A stretch of DNA of 64,000 nucleotides from JASDSY01 sp041441465 (GTDB lineage Bacteria > Muiribacteriota > UBA9980): assembly GCA_041441465.1 (NCBI GenBank), contig JASDSY010000035.1, positions 1 to 64,000 of the forward strand, given 5' to 3'. The notes beneath the pieces were generated by a model, which saw nothing but the letters and a program-made list of their open reading frames with translations, did no database searches and had not been told where the DNA came from. The position numbers and the translations under genes are program-made. How positions within the stretch are numbered: position 1 is the stretch's first letter; each line of letters begins with the position of its first letter. Shown here in pieces: positions 34,064-42,322 of the stretch.

Positions 34064-34863
34064 TTTTTTGCTCTTAACGACATTTTTATTTGATGTAAAT
34101 AATAATAATTTGGCGCCTCATTCGCCATTAATTCATAATATTTTTCAGCATTTGCCGTATCGTTCATTTGGATATAGCAATGAATGACAAGGCAATAATA
34201 ATCCATTACAAGCTTCCAGCCGAACGGTGAAACAATTTCTTTATATTTTTCAATAAGTTTATTGGTTTCTTGAATACATTTTTCATATTGCCTGTCATTA
34301 TAATATTGAGTTGCGATAAATAAATCGACTATTGGAATACCGGCGCTATCTGGAAATTTTTCCTTAAACTTATCATATTCATTTTTTCTTATTGGCGAAT
34401 CCTTCATTAAGATGATTGATGCAAGAGCCGCATAATATTTGTTTGTTCCCTGACTCAATGCTATAAGATATTTTTTTAATCTTTCCAAAGAAACATTGTC
34501 GACTTCATCCGAATCAAATCTCAAAATTATCATTGAATTAACTAATATATTAACAGGGCACGAATCAATATTACAATCTTCCGGAATGTTTTTAATTTTT
34601 CTGGCTACAATGTCTAAATCATTTATTTTATCAAATAATGTTAAGGTATAAAAAGCTTCAAGCGATTCAGGATATTTTTTTAATATATAAAATACTTTAT
34701 TAATCGCTATATATGGGTTATGATTTTCTTCCTGATTATTGTCATTAATCAAATTATATAGCGAATTAAAAGTTTCATTTAAAGAAACTTCTTCCGTTGC
34801 CCAACATTCAGTTTTCATAACAATAATTATTAAAATCACTAACACTAAAATTATTTTTTTCAT
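34060..34863 (-). CDS. Secreted helical-repeat (TPR-like) protein, second gene of the CHAT operon
   Basis: 267 residues. A signal peptide (residues 1-22, ILVLVILIIIVMKTECWA) is followed by an alpha-helical protein with degenerate TPR-like pairs (AINKVFYILKKYPESLEAFY; NDRQYEKCIQETNKLIEKY; NDTANAEKYYELMANEAPNY). It contains few cysteines and no enzyme motif. It overlaps both neighbours by 4 nt (ATGA), so the three proteins are probably made in fixed proportion. A scaffold or adaptor role for the CHAT-like protein is the natural guess. Confidence 0.75.
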   Translation of the reverse strand: MKKIILVLVILIIIVMKTECWATEEVSLNETFNSLYNLINDNNQEENHNPYIAINKVFYILKKYPESLEAFYTLTLFDKINDLDIVARKIKNIPEDCNIDSCPVNILVNSMIILRFDSDEVDNVSLERLKKYLIALSQGTNKYYAALASIILMKDSPIRKNEYDKFKEKFPDSAGIPIVDLFIATQYYNDRQYEKCIQETNKLIEKYKEIVSPFGWKLVMDYYCLVIHCYIQMNDTANAEKYYELMANEAPNYYYLHQIKMSLRAKK

Positions 34864-37556
34864 CTGTTAAAACACTTCTCCATATTATTATTTTCTTTAA
34901 AAATTTCATCAATATCACTAATTTTAAAACTTACAGTATAAGCTGGCCGATCAGCGCAAAAATATCCCCAAAATCCGGCAACAGGCGCATTGTGTGAATA
35001 AGTAAATTCATCATTATATATATATGCCCAATAATTTGTTTTAGAATTTCTAATAACATAACTATAAAAAATTTTTTCATTTTCAATTTGCCATAAATTT
35101 GCCATTTTTTCCAGAGTAATTTCACCAGTTATTTTTTTACTTATTGATCTCAAAACTTCACTAACACCATTAGGAGTAATCTTAGCGGTATATCCAAGAA
35201 TAAGCTTGTTGTCACCAGGCAAAACTTGTTTCCAATTTTTCACATTTAATGGGGTTGCTAATGTTTCACATGCCGAAAGAATTAGTAAATCCATATTATC
35301 ACTATACTCAGAAACACCATTTTCTTTTATTAATGCTCCAACATCATAATTTACTTTATAAAATTTTTTATGATGTTCAATTTCAGAATCTTCATTATTA
35401 AATTCAAAAGTGTCACTACTATCAACATAAAAACTTTTAATCTCTTTAGAAGGAACAATGATAGCTGGATTAGGTAAATCATTTTGTTCGCCAACGCTAC
35501 CATCACTGAATCTTCCATGACCATATATTAAAAACCATTTTGCTTGATTTTTTATATAAATTTCTTGAGTAATTTTCAAATAATTACAAATAGCTTTTTC
35601 CATGCCACCTGATTTTAAAAAACTTTGATTTGTTTCAAAATTTAATAATTTGCTTTTGTTCATGCCATTTTTATGTGTTGAATATCCCATTTGTTTAAAA
35701 AACACTTCATTTGTATATATGCTATCAAATTTATCAAAATAAGTATCTTCGCAAACAGCTATGGCAATGCTCGGCTCCTCAATTTTTTTTATAAACGTGT
35801 TACCACTTTCATCTTTCGTATCAGACGGCACAAATGAACAATAATAATCGCCAAGCACGAAATCACGTTTTAAATTAAACGAGATTTCAACATTTGAAAT
35901 TTGGCTTTTTATTTTTACATTTTTTATAGGATATAACGGACCCAGATCTTTAGTCACGGCACGCAATGTTATGGTTTCTTTATTATCAATAACTTCATTA
36001 GTATCAATAATTCCAGTTTCTCCTTTAAAAAACTGCATTTGTGTTATTTGTGGTTTATGCATATAATAATTAGTTTCAGGGGAAAAACTGCTATAATCCA
36101 AATTAACAAATTGTTTTTTCATGTTTTCAATATTTTGCTGATTATACCCGTCTAAACTATCTCTTTCTTGATCATATTTATACGTTTGTACGTCTTTTAT
36201 CAAATTTTGAATCTTATTATATATTTCATCACTATTTTTAGATATTTCACCATATCGTGCTAACCATTCCATATATTCTCGCGAATTATCAAAAAAACTT
36301 TTAGAACTTATAGAAATTTTAAGGATAATTGGGGTAGTCTCGTATTTAATACCATCTTTTATAAGACTAACGCATTGAATTTTTGAAGGTAATCCAAAAA
36401 GAAATTCTTTAAATTCATTATAATATTTTTCACATTCATCTAATTTTTTTATGCTGCCATAATATCTTATCAAATCTTTGTAATTTTTACTTATTTCATA
36501 AGTATAAAAAATATCATTATTTGGGAAATCTATTTTTTGTCCATTAACAAGATAATAAAGTTGATTATTCTCTGAAACCAGCACAATATCAGCGTTAGGT
36601 TTGCTCATTTCTTTAAACATTTCTTTTTTTTGAGCGATTTGTTTTAAAAGTTCATCTATTTTAACTTGAGTATCCTTAAAATTTGCTGGATATAAATTAT
36701 AATTTTTTTGGCTTATTTGAGTAATTTTTTCAAAAATCTTATCATTATATTTAATTTTATTATTATAATCATTATAAATTTGGTCAAACATTTCATTATT
36801 TTCATATCCATATGTTTTACCATATTTATTATTACTATCAGGATTGAAACTGCTATCAGGATAGTTATTGAACTTAGAACTCATTTCGGCATAAAATAAT
36901 TTCATTATCGCGCATAAATAAGAATATTTTGAATAATATAAACAAAATTTCGGTATAAAATCTTTAAGTTGTCCCATTCTTATATTAGCATAATCTTGAT
37001 CATCCGGTAAAAAATATTTTGAATTATTCATGAGAATTGCAAGATTATTTCGTGCTTCTATTTCAAACGAATCCGAAGTCGGCATAAAATATTTATTATA
37101 TTCGCTTAACGGCGTCACTTCAAGATAATCTTTTTTTGTTTCCTGAGTTTCATTTGACGAGGGTTCGCTAATCCTTACCGGTTCAGCTACGCGTTGACTT
37201 ATGCGTTTTGAGTTTTTTTGATTATCAGCCTTAATCGAACTCACCAAAACATTTAGAGTTTTTTTGAAATCGTTTTCTTTAATATTGAAAATTGAACTGT
37301 CGCCGGCAGATTGCTTGTTTTTTTCATCAGAAGATTTCAGCGCAGATTTTTGTTGCTTTTTCGCATTTGAATTTTTGGATTTTTTTAGAGATATTGATTG
37401 ATTGATTGATTGGGAGTTTTGAGAGGAAATACCGTCGGATTTTAACTTTTTTTGAATTTCGTTAATACCGGCTCCTTCAGCCGTTAACGGCATTATCAAA
37501 ACTCCAGGCATAAAGAATAGAATTAAAATTGTTAAAGTTACAAAATATTTTTTCAT
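34860..37556 (-). CDS. Secreted CHAT/caspase-like peptidase-domain protein
   Basis: 898 residues. Signal peptide at about 1-26, then a low-complexity Ser/Lys/Asn/Gln region (30-130). A helical region spans about 160-480, and a beta-sandwich-like domain about 500-600 (TITLRAVTKDLGPLYPIKNV). A C-terminal domain with the CHAT/caspase signatures spans about 600-870: KWFLIYGHGRFSDG gives His680, and MDLLILSACETLATP gives Cys763 in the family's LSACET motif, with GYTAKITPNG and a helix following, as in CHAT domains. Both dyad residues are present, so proteolysis is plausible. A Sec signal on such a protein is uncommon, since known bacterial CHAT proteases act in the cytoplasm. The mRNA looks leaderless, the composition is AT-rich relative to the neighbours, and codon 50 is near a tetranucleotide repeat. 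Confidence 0.78.
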   Translation of the reverse strand: MKKYFVTLTILILFFMPGVLIMPLTAEGAGINEIQKKLKSDGISSQNSQSINQSISLKKSKNSNAKKQQKSALKSSDEKNKQSAGDSSIFNIKENDFKKTLNVLVSSIKADNQKNSKRISQRVAEPVRISEPSSNETQETKKDYLEVTPLSEYNKYFMPTSDSFEIEARNNLAILMNNSKYFLPDDQDYANIRMGQLKDFIPKFCLYYSKYSYLCAIMKLFYAEMSSKFNNYPDSSFNPDSNNKYGKTYGYENNEMFDQIYNDYNNKIKYNDKIFEKITQISQKNYNLYPANFKDTQVKIDELLKQIAQKKEMFKEMSKPNADIVLVSENNQLYYLVNGQKIDFPNNDIFYTYEISKNYKDLIRYYGSIKKLDECEKYYNEFKEFLFGLPSKIQCVSLIKDGIKYETTPIILKISISSKSFFDNSREYMEWLARYGEISKNSDEIYNKIQNLIKDVQTYKYDQERDSLDGYNQQNIENMKKQFVNLDYSSFSPETNYYMHKPQITQMQFFKGETGIIDTNEVIDNKETITLRAVTKDLGPLYPIKNVKIKSQISNVEISFNLKRDFVLGDYYCSFVPSDTKDESGNTFIKKIEEPSIAIAVCEDTYFDKFDSIYTNEVFFKQMGYSTHKNGMNKSKLLNFETNQSFLKSGGMEKAICNYLKITQEIYIKNQAKWFLIYGHGRFSDGSVGEQNDLPNPAIIVPSKEIKSFYVDSSDTFEFNNEDSEIEHHKKFYKVNYDVGALIKENGVSEYSDNMDLLILSACETLATPLNVKNWKQVLPGDNKLILGYTAKITPNGVSEVLRSISKKITGEITLEKMANLWQIENEKIFYSYVIRNSKTNYWAYIYNDEFTYSHNAPVAGFWGYFCADRPAYTVSFKISDIDEIFKENNNMEKCFNR
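37393..37412. repeat. Five tandem copies of a tetranucleotide inside the CHAT-like gene
   Basis: ATTG repeated five times on the plus strand (CAAT on the coding strand), encoding the Asn-Gln-Ser-Ile stretch around residues 48-55. Since 4 is not a multiple of 3, a change in copy number would shift the reading frame. Confidence 0.9.
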
Positions 37557-37562
37557 GATTTG

Positions 37563-37591
37563 ATTTTATAAGATTGCTTTAGATTTGTCAA
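37563..37591 (-). promoter_or_regulatory. CHAT operon promoter, predicted leaderless
   Basis: On the minus strand TTGACA (37586-37591), a 17-bp spacer and TAAAAT (37563-37568). A start site 6-7 nt downstream of the -10 coincides with the ATG at 37556, and no Shine-Dalgarno is present between them. Confidence 0.72.
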
Positions 37592-37695
37592 TGATTTTAT
37601 CATCAAAAACTAGGACCGGTTCTCTTTTCAAAAAATATATTTTTCAGCAATATTATTTCATTATATTTTGAAAATTTATTTATCCGATAGTAACA

Positions 37696-37737
37696 AAAAA
37701 GGCTGTTTTGAAAATTACATTTCTAAACAGCCTTTTT
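37696..37737 (-). terminator. Terminator of the YD-repeat gene
   Basis: A 13-bp stem (AAAAAGGCTGTTT/AAACAGCCTTTTT) with a T-run in the minus reading. The 5' arm and loop are identical over 20 bases to the terminator at 3929. Confidence 0.85.
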
Positions 37738-37809
37738 ATATTAATTTTGAATGACATAAAAAATCAAACCGAGAATATTCGATAAGATTTATATATGAGA
37801 TGTTCCGGA

Positions 37810-38700
37810 TTAGTTATAATATTCGAAAACATACTGAACATATGATACGAGTTCGTTGCTTTCTGCGTCATATTCGGCTTCGGCTATCATATTGTTGTTC
37901 TGGTCGTATTTATAAACGAATTTTGCCTTATAACCTTCGTCATCTTCCTCTTCTCTTGAAAAATAAATTTCTTCGACGATATTATTATTTTTATCGTAGC
38001 TGTAATTTATTTTTTCAAATACAATATCGTCGACTTTGGTTACTCTTTCGACAAGGTTGCCGTTAGCGTAACTATAAAATATGCATGAATCCTGATCAAG
38101 CCCGCCCGCATCATCGGCTATCGCGTATAATTCCTCGATTAAAAGACCGCTGGCATCGTATTTAAAAGAAACCTGATTATCGATCTTATCGTCGCTGTCA
38201 TATTCGGTAAGAGTTTTTTTACGGCCGTTAGCGTCATATGAATATACGACTTTACCTTCGAGCTTCTCGTTTTCAGGATTGTAATCTAATTCTTCGATCA
38301 AATTGCCGTTTTCATATTTGAAAACGGTTTTTCCGGTAAGCTCATTCTCGGCATCGTATTGCAATACCTCGTTTTTATTACCATCTTCGCCATAGCTGAA
38401 AACGTATTTTTCGTCTATTTTCTTCTCGGCGGTATAAACCACTTCTTCGATAATGCGGTTTTTAGCGTCATATCCGTATGTGCAAACCCAGTCCAGCTTG
38501 CCGTCCATACCGTATTCGCTCTCACATATCATATTGCCGTTAGTGTCGTATTCGCAATTATATGTCAATGAGCCACTTTTTTCCGGGGCAGCGCCTGCAT
38601 TTTCGTCTTCACATTCGTAAAGCTTTACGCCTTTCATTTTGAGGTTTTTAATTTTCTCGCTTCCTTCAAGCGCCTTAAATTCCCAAGCATCAATAGGCAT
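37810..38700 (-). CDS. YD (Rhs-like) repeat protein without signal peptide
   Basis: 296 residues made of about ten units of 20-30 residues in which YD or YE is followed by a G or N turn and a strand (YDANGRKKTLTEYDSDDKI; YDASGLLIEELYA; YDKNNNIVEEIYFS; YDQNNNMIAEAEYDAES). This is the YD/Rhs pattern, forming an extended beta structure. The N terminus (MPIDAWEFKALEGSEKIKNL) is not a signal peptide and there is no Rhs core or toxin tip. The protein is very acidic. It ends in its own terminator, just before the oppositely ordered promoter of the CHAT operon. Function unknown. Confidence 0.7.
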   Translation of the reverse strand: MPIDAWEFKALEGSEKIKNLKMKGVKLYECEDENAGAAPEKSGSLTYNCEYDTNGNMICESEYGMDGKLDWVCTYGYDAKNRIIEEVVYTAEKKIDEKYVFSYGEDGNKNEVLQYDAENELTGKTVFKYENGNLIEELDYNPENEKLEGKVVYSYDANGRKKTLTEYDSDDKIDNQVSFKYDASGLLIEELYAIADDAGGLDQDSCIFYSYANGNLVERVTKVDDIVFEKINYSYDKNNNIVEEIYFSREEEDDEGYKAKFVYKYDQNNNMIAEAEYDAESNELVSYVQYVFEYYN

Positions 38701-38800
38701 TATACTTTTCCTCCAAATTTTTATTTTTATGTCCAGTCGAACACATTATTATACAGCTTAATTCATCGGCAATAACAGGGTTAAATCAAAATAATCCAAT

Positions 38801-38838
38801 AATCGGCGCCAAACATTTTTTTCAAGCCGCTGCCGATT
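38801..38838 (-). terminator. Possible terminator of trpS
   Basis: On the minus strand AATCGGC/GCCGATT form a 7-bp stem with additional inner GC pairs, overlapping the trpS stop. The following tract is only moderately T-rich. Confidence 0.35.
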
Positions 38839-39857
38839 TAAAAAAACTTAAAGCGCATTTTTTCCTTAACTTCTAAAAGCGTCTGGCCTGCTGTAATACG
38901 GGCCTTTTTACTGCCTTCGATAAGTATTTCTTCGATCATTTTACGGTTTTCGGAATAATAGCTGCGCTTGCTCCTTAACTCGCGATATTTGTCATTTATT
39001 TTCGAGGCAAGGATTTTCTTGCATTCAACGCAGCCGATTTTTGCCTGCGGGCATTCATTTTTAACCCTTTCGCAAGTTTCGGCGCCGGAGTATATTTTAT
39101 GATACGAATAAACGTTGCATACATCGGGATTGCCTGGATCGGTTTTCTTTATGCGGTTAGGGTCCGTTATCATCCTGACTATTTTTTGAGTGGTTTCATC
39201 TTCGGTTTCACAAAGATAAACAGCATTACCGTAACTCTTGCTCATTTTGCGGTTATCGAGGCCGAGCATTACTTGATTTTCGGTAAATACCGGCTGCGGC
39301 TCGACGAGAAGCTCGCCGAATGTCCCGTTAAAACGCCGCAAAATTTCGCGGGTAAATTCGAGGTGCGGCACCTGGTCGCGGCCGATAGGAACGTGCGCCG
39401 CTTTATATAAAGCTATGTCGACGGCCTGCAGCACCGGATAGCCAAGAAAACCGAACGATGTGTTATCGCTCAGGTTCAGCTGCTGTATCTGTTCTTTATA
39501 AGTCGGCACCCTTTCGAGCCATGAAACCGGGGTCAGCATAGATAAAAGGACGTAGAGCTCAGCGTGTTCCGGAACATAAGACTGAACGAAGATCGTGGCT
39601 TTTTCAGGATCGATGCCGGAAGCAAGCCAGTCAATGACCATTTCAATTATATTTTCGCGTATATTGGCAGTGTCAGTATTTGTCGTAATCGAATGCCAAT
39701 CAGCCACTTCAATAAAACAATTATACTTATCCTGAAGGGCGTGCATGTTTTTCAAAACGCCTTCATAATGGCCAAGATGTAATTTACCGGTAGAACGCAT
39801 TCCAAACATTAAATTGCGGTTAGCCGCAGGTTTGTTATTAGTATCGCTCAAAGCCAT
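38838..39857 (-). CDS. trpS: Tryptophanyl-tRNA synthetase
   Basis: Charges tRNA-Trp. The class I signatures are present: GMRSTGKLHLGHYEG (HIGH region) and DNRKMSKSYGN (KMSKS), with VPIGRDQVPHLEFTREI and GYPVLQAVDIALY, normal for bacterial TrpRS; the length of 339 aa is also normal. The first 15 residues (ALSDTNNKPAANRN) precede the usual start of the fold. The ATG is almost touching a GAGG, so a start at the downstream Met17 cannot be excluded. It follows the EIIA gene by 28 nt and probably shares its promoter. Confidence 0.95.
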   Translation of the reverse strand: MALSDTNNKPAANRNLMFGMRSTGKLHLGHYEGVLKNMHALQDKYNCFIEVADWHSITTNTDTANIRENIIEMVIDWLASGIDPEKATIFVQSYVPEHAELYVLLSMLTPVSWLERVPTYKEQIQQLNLSDNTSFGFLGYPVLQAVDIALYKAAHVPIGRDQVPHLEFTREILRRFNGTFGELLVEPQPVFTENQVMLGLDNRKMSKSYGNAVYLCETEDETTQKIVRMITDPNRIKKTDPGNPDVCNVYSYHKIYSGAETCERVKNECPQAKIGCVECKKILASKINDKYRELRSKRSYYSENRKMIEEILIEGSKKARITAGQTLLEVKEKMRFKFF

Positions 39858-39885
39858 ACCTCTTTCTATTGCATTTTATGTTTTA

Positions 39886-40356
39886 TCAGGCTTCCTTTTG
39901 AAGCATCTCGAATATTTCGTCGGCTGAATTCAGCGAACTCAATTTAGGGCAAATATTGCCGACCTTTACAGAGCGAATGATAGAAGCCATTATTCTTATG
40001 TACATCGTATCCGAATTAAGGGGCGATGCCACAAGAAATATGTATTTAACGGGCTTACCGTCGGCGGAATCGAAAACTATCGGGTCCTTCATCACCGCGA
40101 CAGCCACGGTCATTTTATTAACGGACGAACTTTTCCCGTGCGGCATTGCGACATTTTCGCCTATGCCTGTAGAGCCAAGCTCCTCGCGGGCAAAAACAGT
40201 GCCGATAAATTCGTCATAATCAGTTACCGCTCCTGATTTTACAAGGCACGAAGATAATTTCTCCAGCGCCTCGTCTTTGGTAGCCGCCGTAAATTCTTTA
40301 AAAATATTGATTTTTTCTAAATAGTCAACCCATCTGATAGAATTCGCACTATTCAT
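39886..40356 (-). CDS. PTS EIIA type-2 (fructose/nitrogen-type) domain protein
   Basis: A stand-alone EIIA domain of 156 residues of the fructose/mannitol/PtsN type. The phospho-acceptor is H73 in GENVAMPHGKSS, preceded by FAREELGSTGIGENVA as in the family. The start at 40356 has GGGGCG 5-6 nt upstream. An in-frame start at 40413 is excluded because the promoter overlaps it. No EIIB/EIIC or HPr gene lies nearby, so a regulatory role like PtsN is more likely than sugar uptake. Cotranscribed with trpS. Confidence 0.88.
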   Translation of the reverse strand: MNSANSIRWVDYLEKINIFKEFTAATKDEALEKLSSCLVKSGAVTDYDEFIGTVFAREELGSTGIGENVAMPHGKSSSVNKMTVAVAVMKDPIVFDSADGKPVKYIFLVASPLNSDTMYIRIMASIIRSVKVGNICPKLSSLNSADEIFEMLQKEA

Positions 40357-40384
40357 AAAAACGCCCCATAATTTTATTGCCATT

Positions 40385-40413
40385 ATAATAGATGTAAATG
40401 TAAATTTTGTCAA
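40385..40413 (-). promoter_or_regulatory. Promoter of the EIIA-trpS operon
   Basis: On the minus strand TTGACA (40408-40413), a 17-bp spacer and TATTAT (40385-40390), about 30 bp before the EIIA start. Confidence 0.75.
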
Positions 40414-40521
40414 GCAATTATTTATTTTTATGAACGATTAAAGGGCTTTTAAATTAGGCCCAAACATATGTTAATTTTTAATATCCAAAAGACGACGTAA
40501 ATAAAAAAGAATTTTTAAAAC

Positions 40522-40550
40522 TTGAAAATATATTTAAATTGTTATATAAT
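40522..40550 (+). promoter_or_regulatory. Promoter of the PLP-dependent enzyme gene
   Basis: TTGAAA (40522-40527), a 17-bp spacer and TATAAT (40545-40550). The leader to the ATG at 40707 would be about 150 nt and contains small inverted repeats but no recognised riboswitch. Confidence 0.7.
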
Positions 40551-40706
40551 AACACGATCGAAATTTATTTTTTTTATTTTTAGCAATTTGCCGATATTAA
40601 GCAGACGTAATGCGATACATAGTATCACAGAATAAATACACAGCTGGAGTCGTTAACGAAGCAGGCTTCAGTGAAATAAAATACAACAAAGGCAATGGAG
40701 GAAGTA

Positions 40707-42149
40707 ATGAAGATCAATCAACAGGTTCTGGAAAAAACCATAAAAAGATGCCGCGAGAAAAATATAATAATACCGACATTCGCGCAGATGAAAGACCCTA
40801 ATAAAATACCGCAGAAGATAAAATATAAATTAAAAGGCGTTGGATTATGGGATATTAATCCAATAAATCTCTTCAGAATATCATGGAAAAATGACGTTAA
40901 CTCAGGATTATTCGGCGGCGTAAATTTCGTTGAAATCCCTTCGGCCATAACAGGCGTCAAAGCTAGAATAATAGGTATCGTAGGTCAATACTTTCCGACA
41001 GGCGCGCATAAAGTCGGCGCCGCATTCGGATGCCTCGTACCGCGCCTGGTAACCGGCGAATTTGACCCGACCACCCAGAAAGCGGTATGGCCTTCTACAG
41101 GAAACTATTGCCGCGGCGGCGCATTCGACTCAGCGCTTCTCGGCACAACTCCTATAGCGATACTTCCGGAAGAAATGAGCAAAGAAAGATTTGACTGGCT
41201 CCATGAAATCGGCGCTGAAGTTATTGCAACCAAAGGCTGCGAAAGCAACGTTAAAGAAATTTACGACGCATGCTGGGACATCAAAAAGAACCGCAAAGAC
41301 TGCGTCATATTTAATCAATTCGAGGAATTCGGCAATCCTATATGGCACTACCACGTTACCGCTTCGGCTATCGAAGAGGTGTTCAACCAGTTAAAAGGCA
41401 AAAACGGCCGTTTCGCGGGTTATGTGTCATCGACAGGCTCCGCAGGAACTATCGGCGCAGGCGATTATTTCAAAAAAATCGCTCCGAACGTCCGCGTAAT
41501 CGCCTCGGAAGCTTTACAGTGCCCGACGTTACTACAGAATGGTTTCGGCGGCCACAGAATCGAAGGTATCGGCGACAAACACGTACCTTGGGTACATAAC
41601 GTAAGAAACACCGATATGGTTGTCGCAATCGATGACGAAGCGTGCATGAGAACTTTAAGGGTGTTCAACGAACCGGAAGGCCAAAAAGTTCTTGCCGGCG
41701 AAGGCGTTTCAAAAGAAACACTTGACAAATTAAACCTTCTCGGAATTTCATCGATAGCTAACATGCTCACAGCCATAAAAGCGGCAAAATATTATGAAAT
41801 GAATGAAAATGATTTCATATTCATGCCGTTCACGGATGGCGCCAAAATGTACCAGTCGCGTCTTCAGGAACTTACTGCCGCTCACGGCAAATACACTGAA
41901 TTACAGGCCGTAAAAGATTTCGAAAGATATACGCTCGGCACAACGACCGACTATCTGCGTGAGCTTTCGTTCCAGGACAGGAAAGCGCTTCATAACCTCA
42001 AATATTATACATGGGTTGAGCAGCAGGGCAAGACAGTCGAAGAAATCAACGAAATATGGCACCCTGAATTCTGGGACAGGACATTCGACCAGGTTAATGA
42101 ATGGGACAAGATGATCGAAAATTTCAATAAAGAAACAGGACTTCTTTAA
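40707..42149 (+). CDS. PLP-dependent cysteine-synthase-like enzyme (fold type II)
   Basis: 480 residues, fold-type-II PLP enzyme related to cysteine synthase/tryptophan synthase beta. The PLP lysine is in PTGAHKVGAAFG, the substrate loop in WPSTGNYCRGG and the phosphate-binding glycine loop in SSTGSAGTIGAGDYF. It is longer than O-acetylserine sulfhydrylase (about 310), with an N-terminal region (LFRISWKND) and a C-terminal extension of about 120 residues found in a distinct subgroup whose substrate is not settled. Start at 40707 follows GGAGGAAGTA; the ATG twelve bases earlier overlaps this site. A long hairpin follows the gene. Confidence 0.85.
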   Translation: MKINQQVLEKTIKRCREKNIIIPTFAQMKDPNKIPQKIKYKLKGVGLWDINPINLFRISWKNDVNSGLFGGVNFVEIPSAITGVKARIIGIVGQYFPTGAHKVGAAFGCLVPRLVTGEFDPTTQKAVWPSTGNYCRGGAFDSALLGTTPIAILPEEMSKERFDWLHEIGAEVIATKGCESNVKEIYDACWDIKKNRKDCVIFNQFEEFGNPIWHYHVTASAIEEVFNQLKGKNGRFAGYVSSTGSAGTIGAGDYFKKIAPNVRVIASEALQCPTLLQNGFGGHRIEGIGDKHVPWVHNVRNTDMVVAIDDEACMRTLRVFNEPEGQKVLAGEGVSKETLDKLNLLGISSIANMLTAIKAAKYYEMNENDFIFMPFTDGAKMYQSRLQELTAAHGKYTELQAVKDFERYTLGTTTDYLRELSFQDRKALHNLKYYTWVEQQGKTVEEINEIWHPEFWDRTFDQVNEWDKMIENFNKETGLL

Positions 42150-42259
42150 AATTAAGCATTTATAAGACTAAAATATTATCTGCCTGAATTAGACAAGTTC
42201 TTTAAACAAAAAAACACGAATGAATAAATATTCATCCGGTTGAAATTTCAAAAATCTTA

Positions 42260-42299
42260 ATGCGAAAGGCGGCAGAATATAACTTGCCGCCTTTCGCAT
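42260..42299. other. 15-bp perfect hairpin between two genes
   Basis: ATGCGAAAGGCGGCA (42260-42274) pairs perfectly with TGCCGCCTTTCGCAT (42285-42299) around a 10-nt loop. No T-run follows on the plus strand. It could end the PLP-enzyme transcript or stabilise the next mRNA. An in-frame ATG at 42260 for the next gene is part of this stem and is unlikely to be used. Confidence 0.7.
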
Positions 42300-42322
42300 A
42301 TACCTCCATAGGGAGCGCGTGC

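Noticed and set aside
37393..37412. CRISPR or iteron-type repeat array
   Set aside because: Only a 4-bp simple repeat inside a gene; no spaced repeats of 20-40 bp were seen anywhere in the window.
34860..37556. Type III-E CRISPR TPR-CHAT or gasdermin-activating protease
   Set aside because: No cas gene and no gasdermin-like protein lies nearby, and the CHAT protein has a Sec signal peptide, so direct membership of those systems is not supported.
40610..40801. Small plus-strand gene upstream of the PLP enzyme
   Set aside because: It overlaps the enzyme start in another frame, contains the enzyme's ribosome-binding site and has no similarity or conserved pattern.
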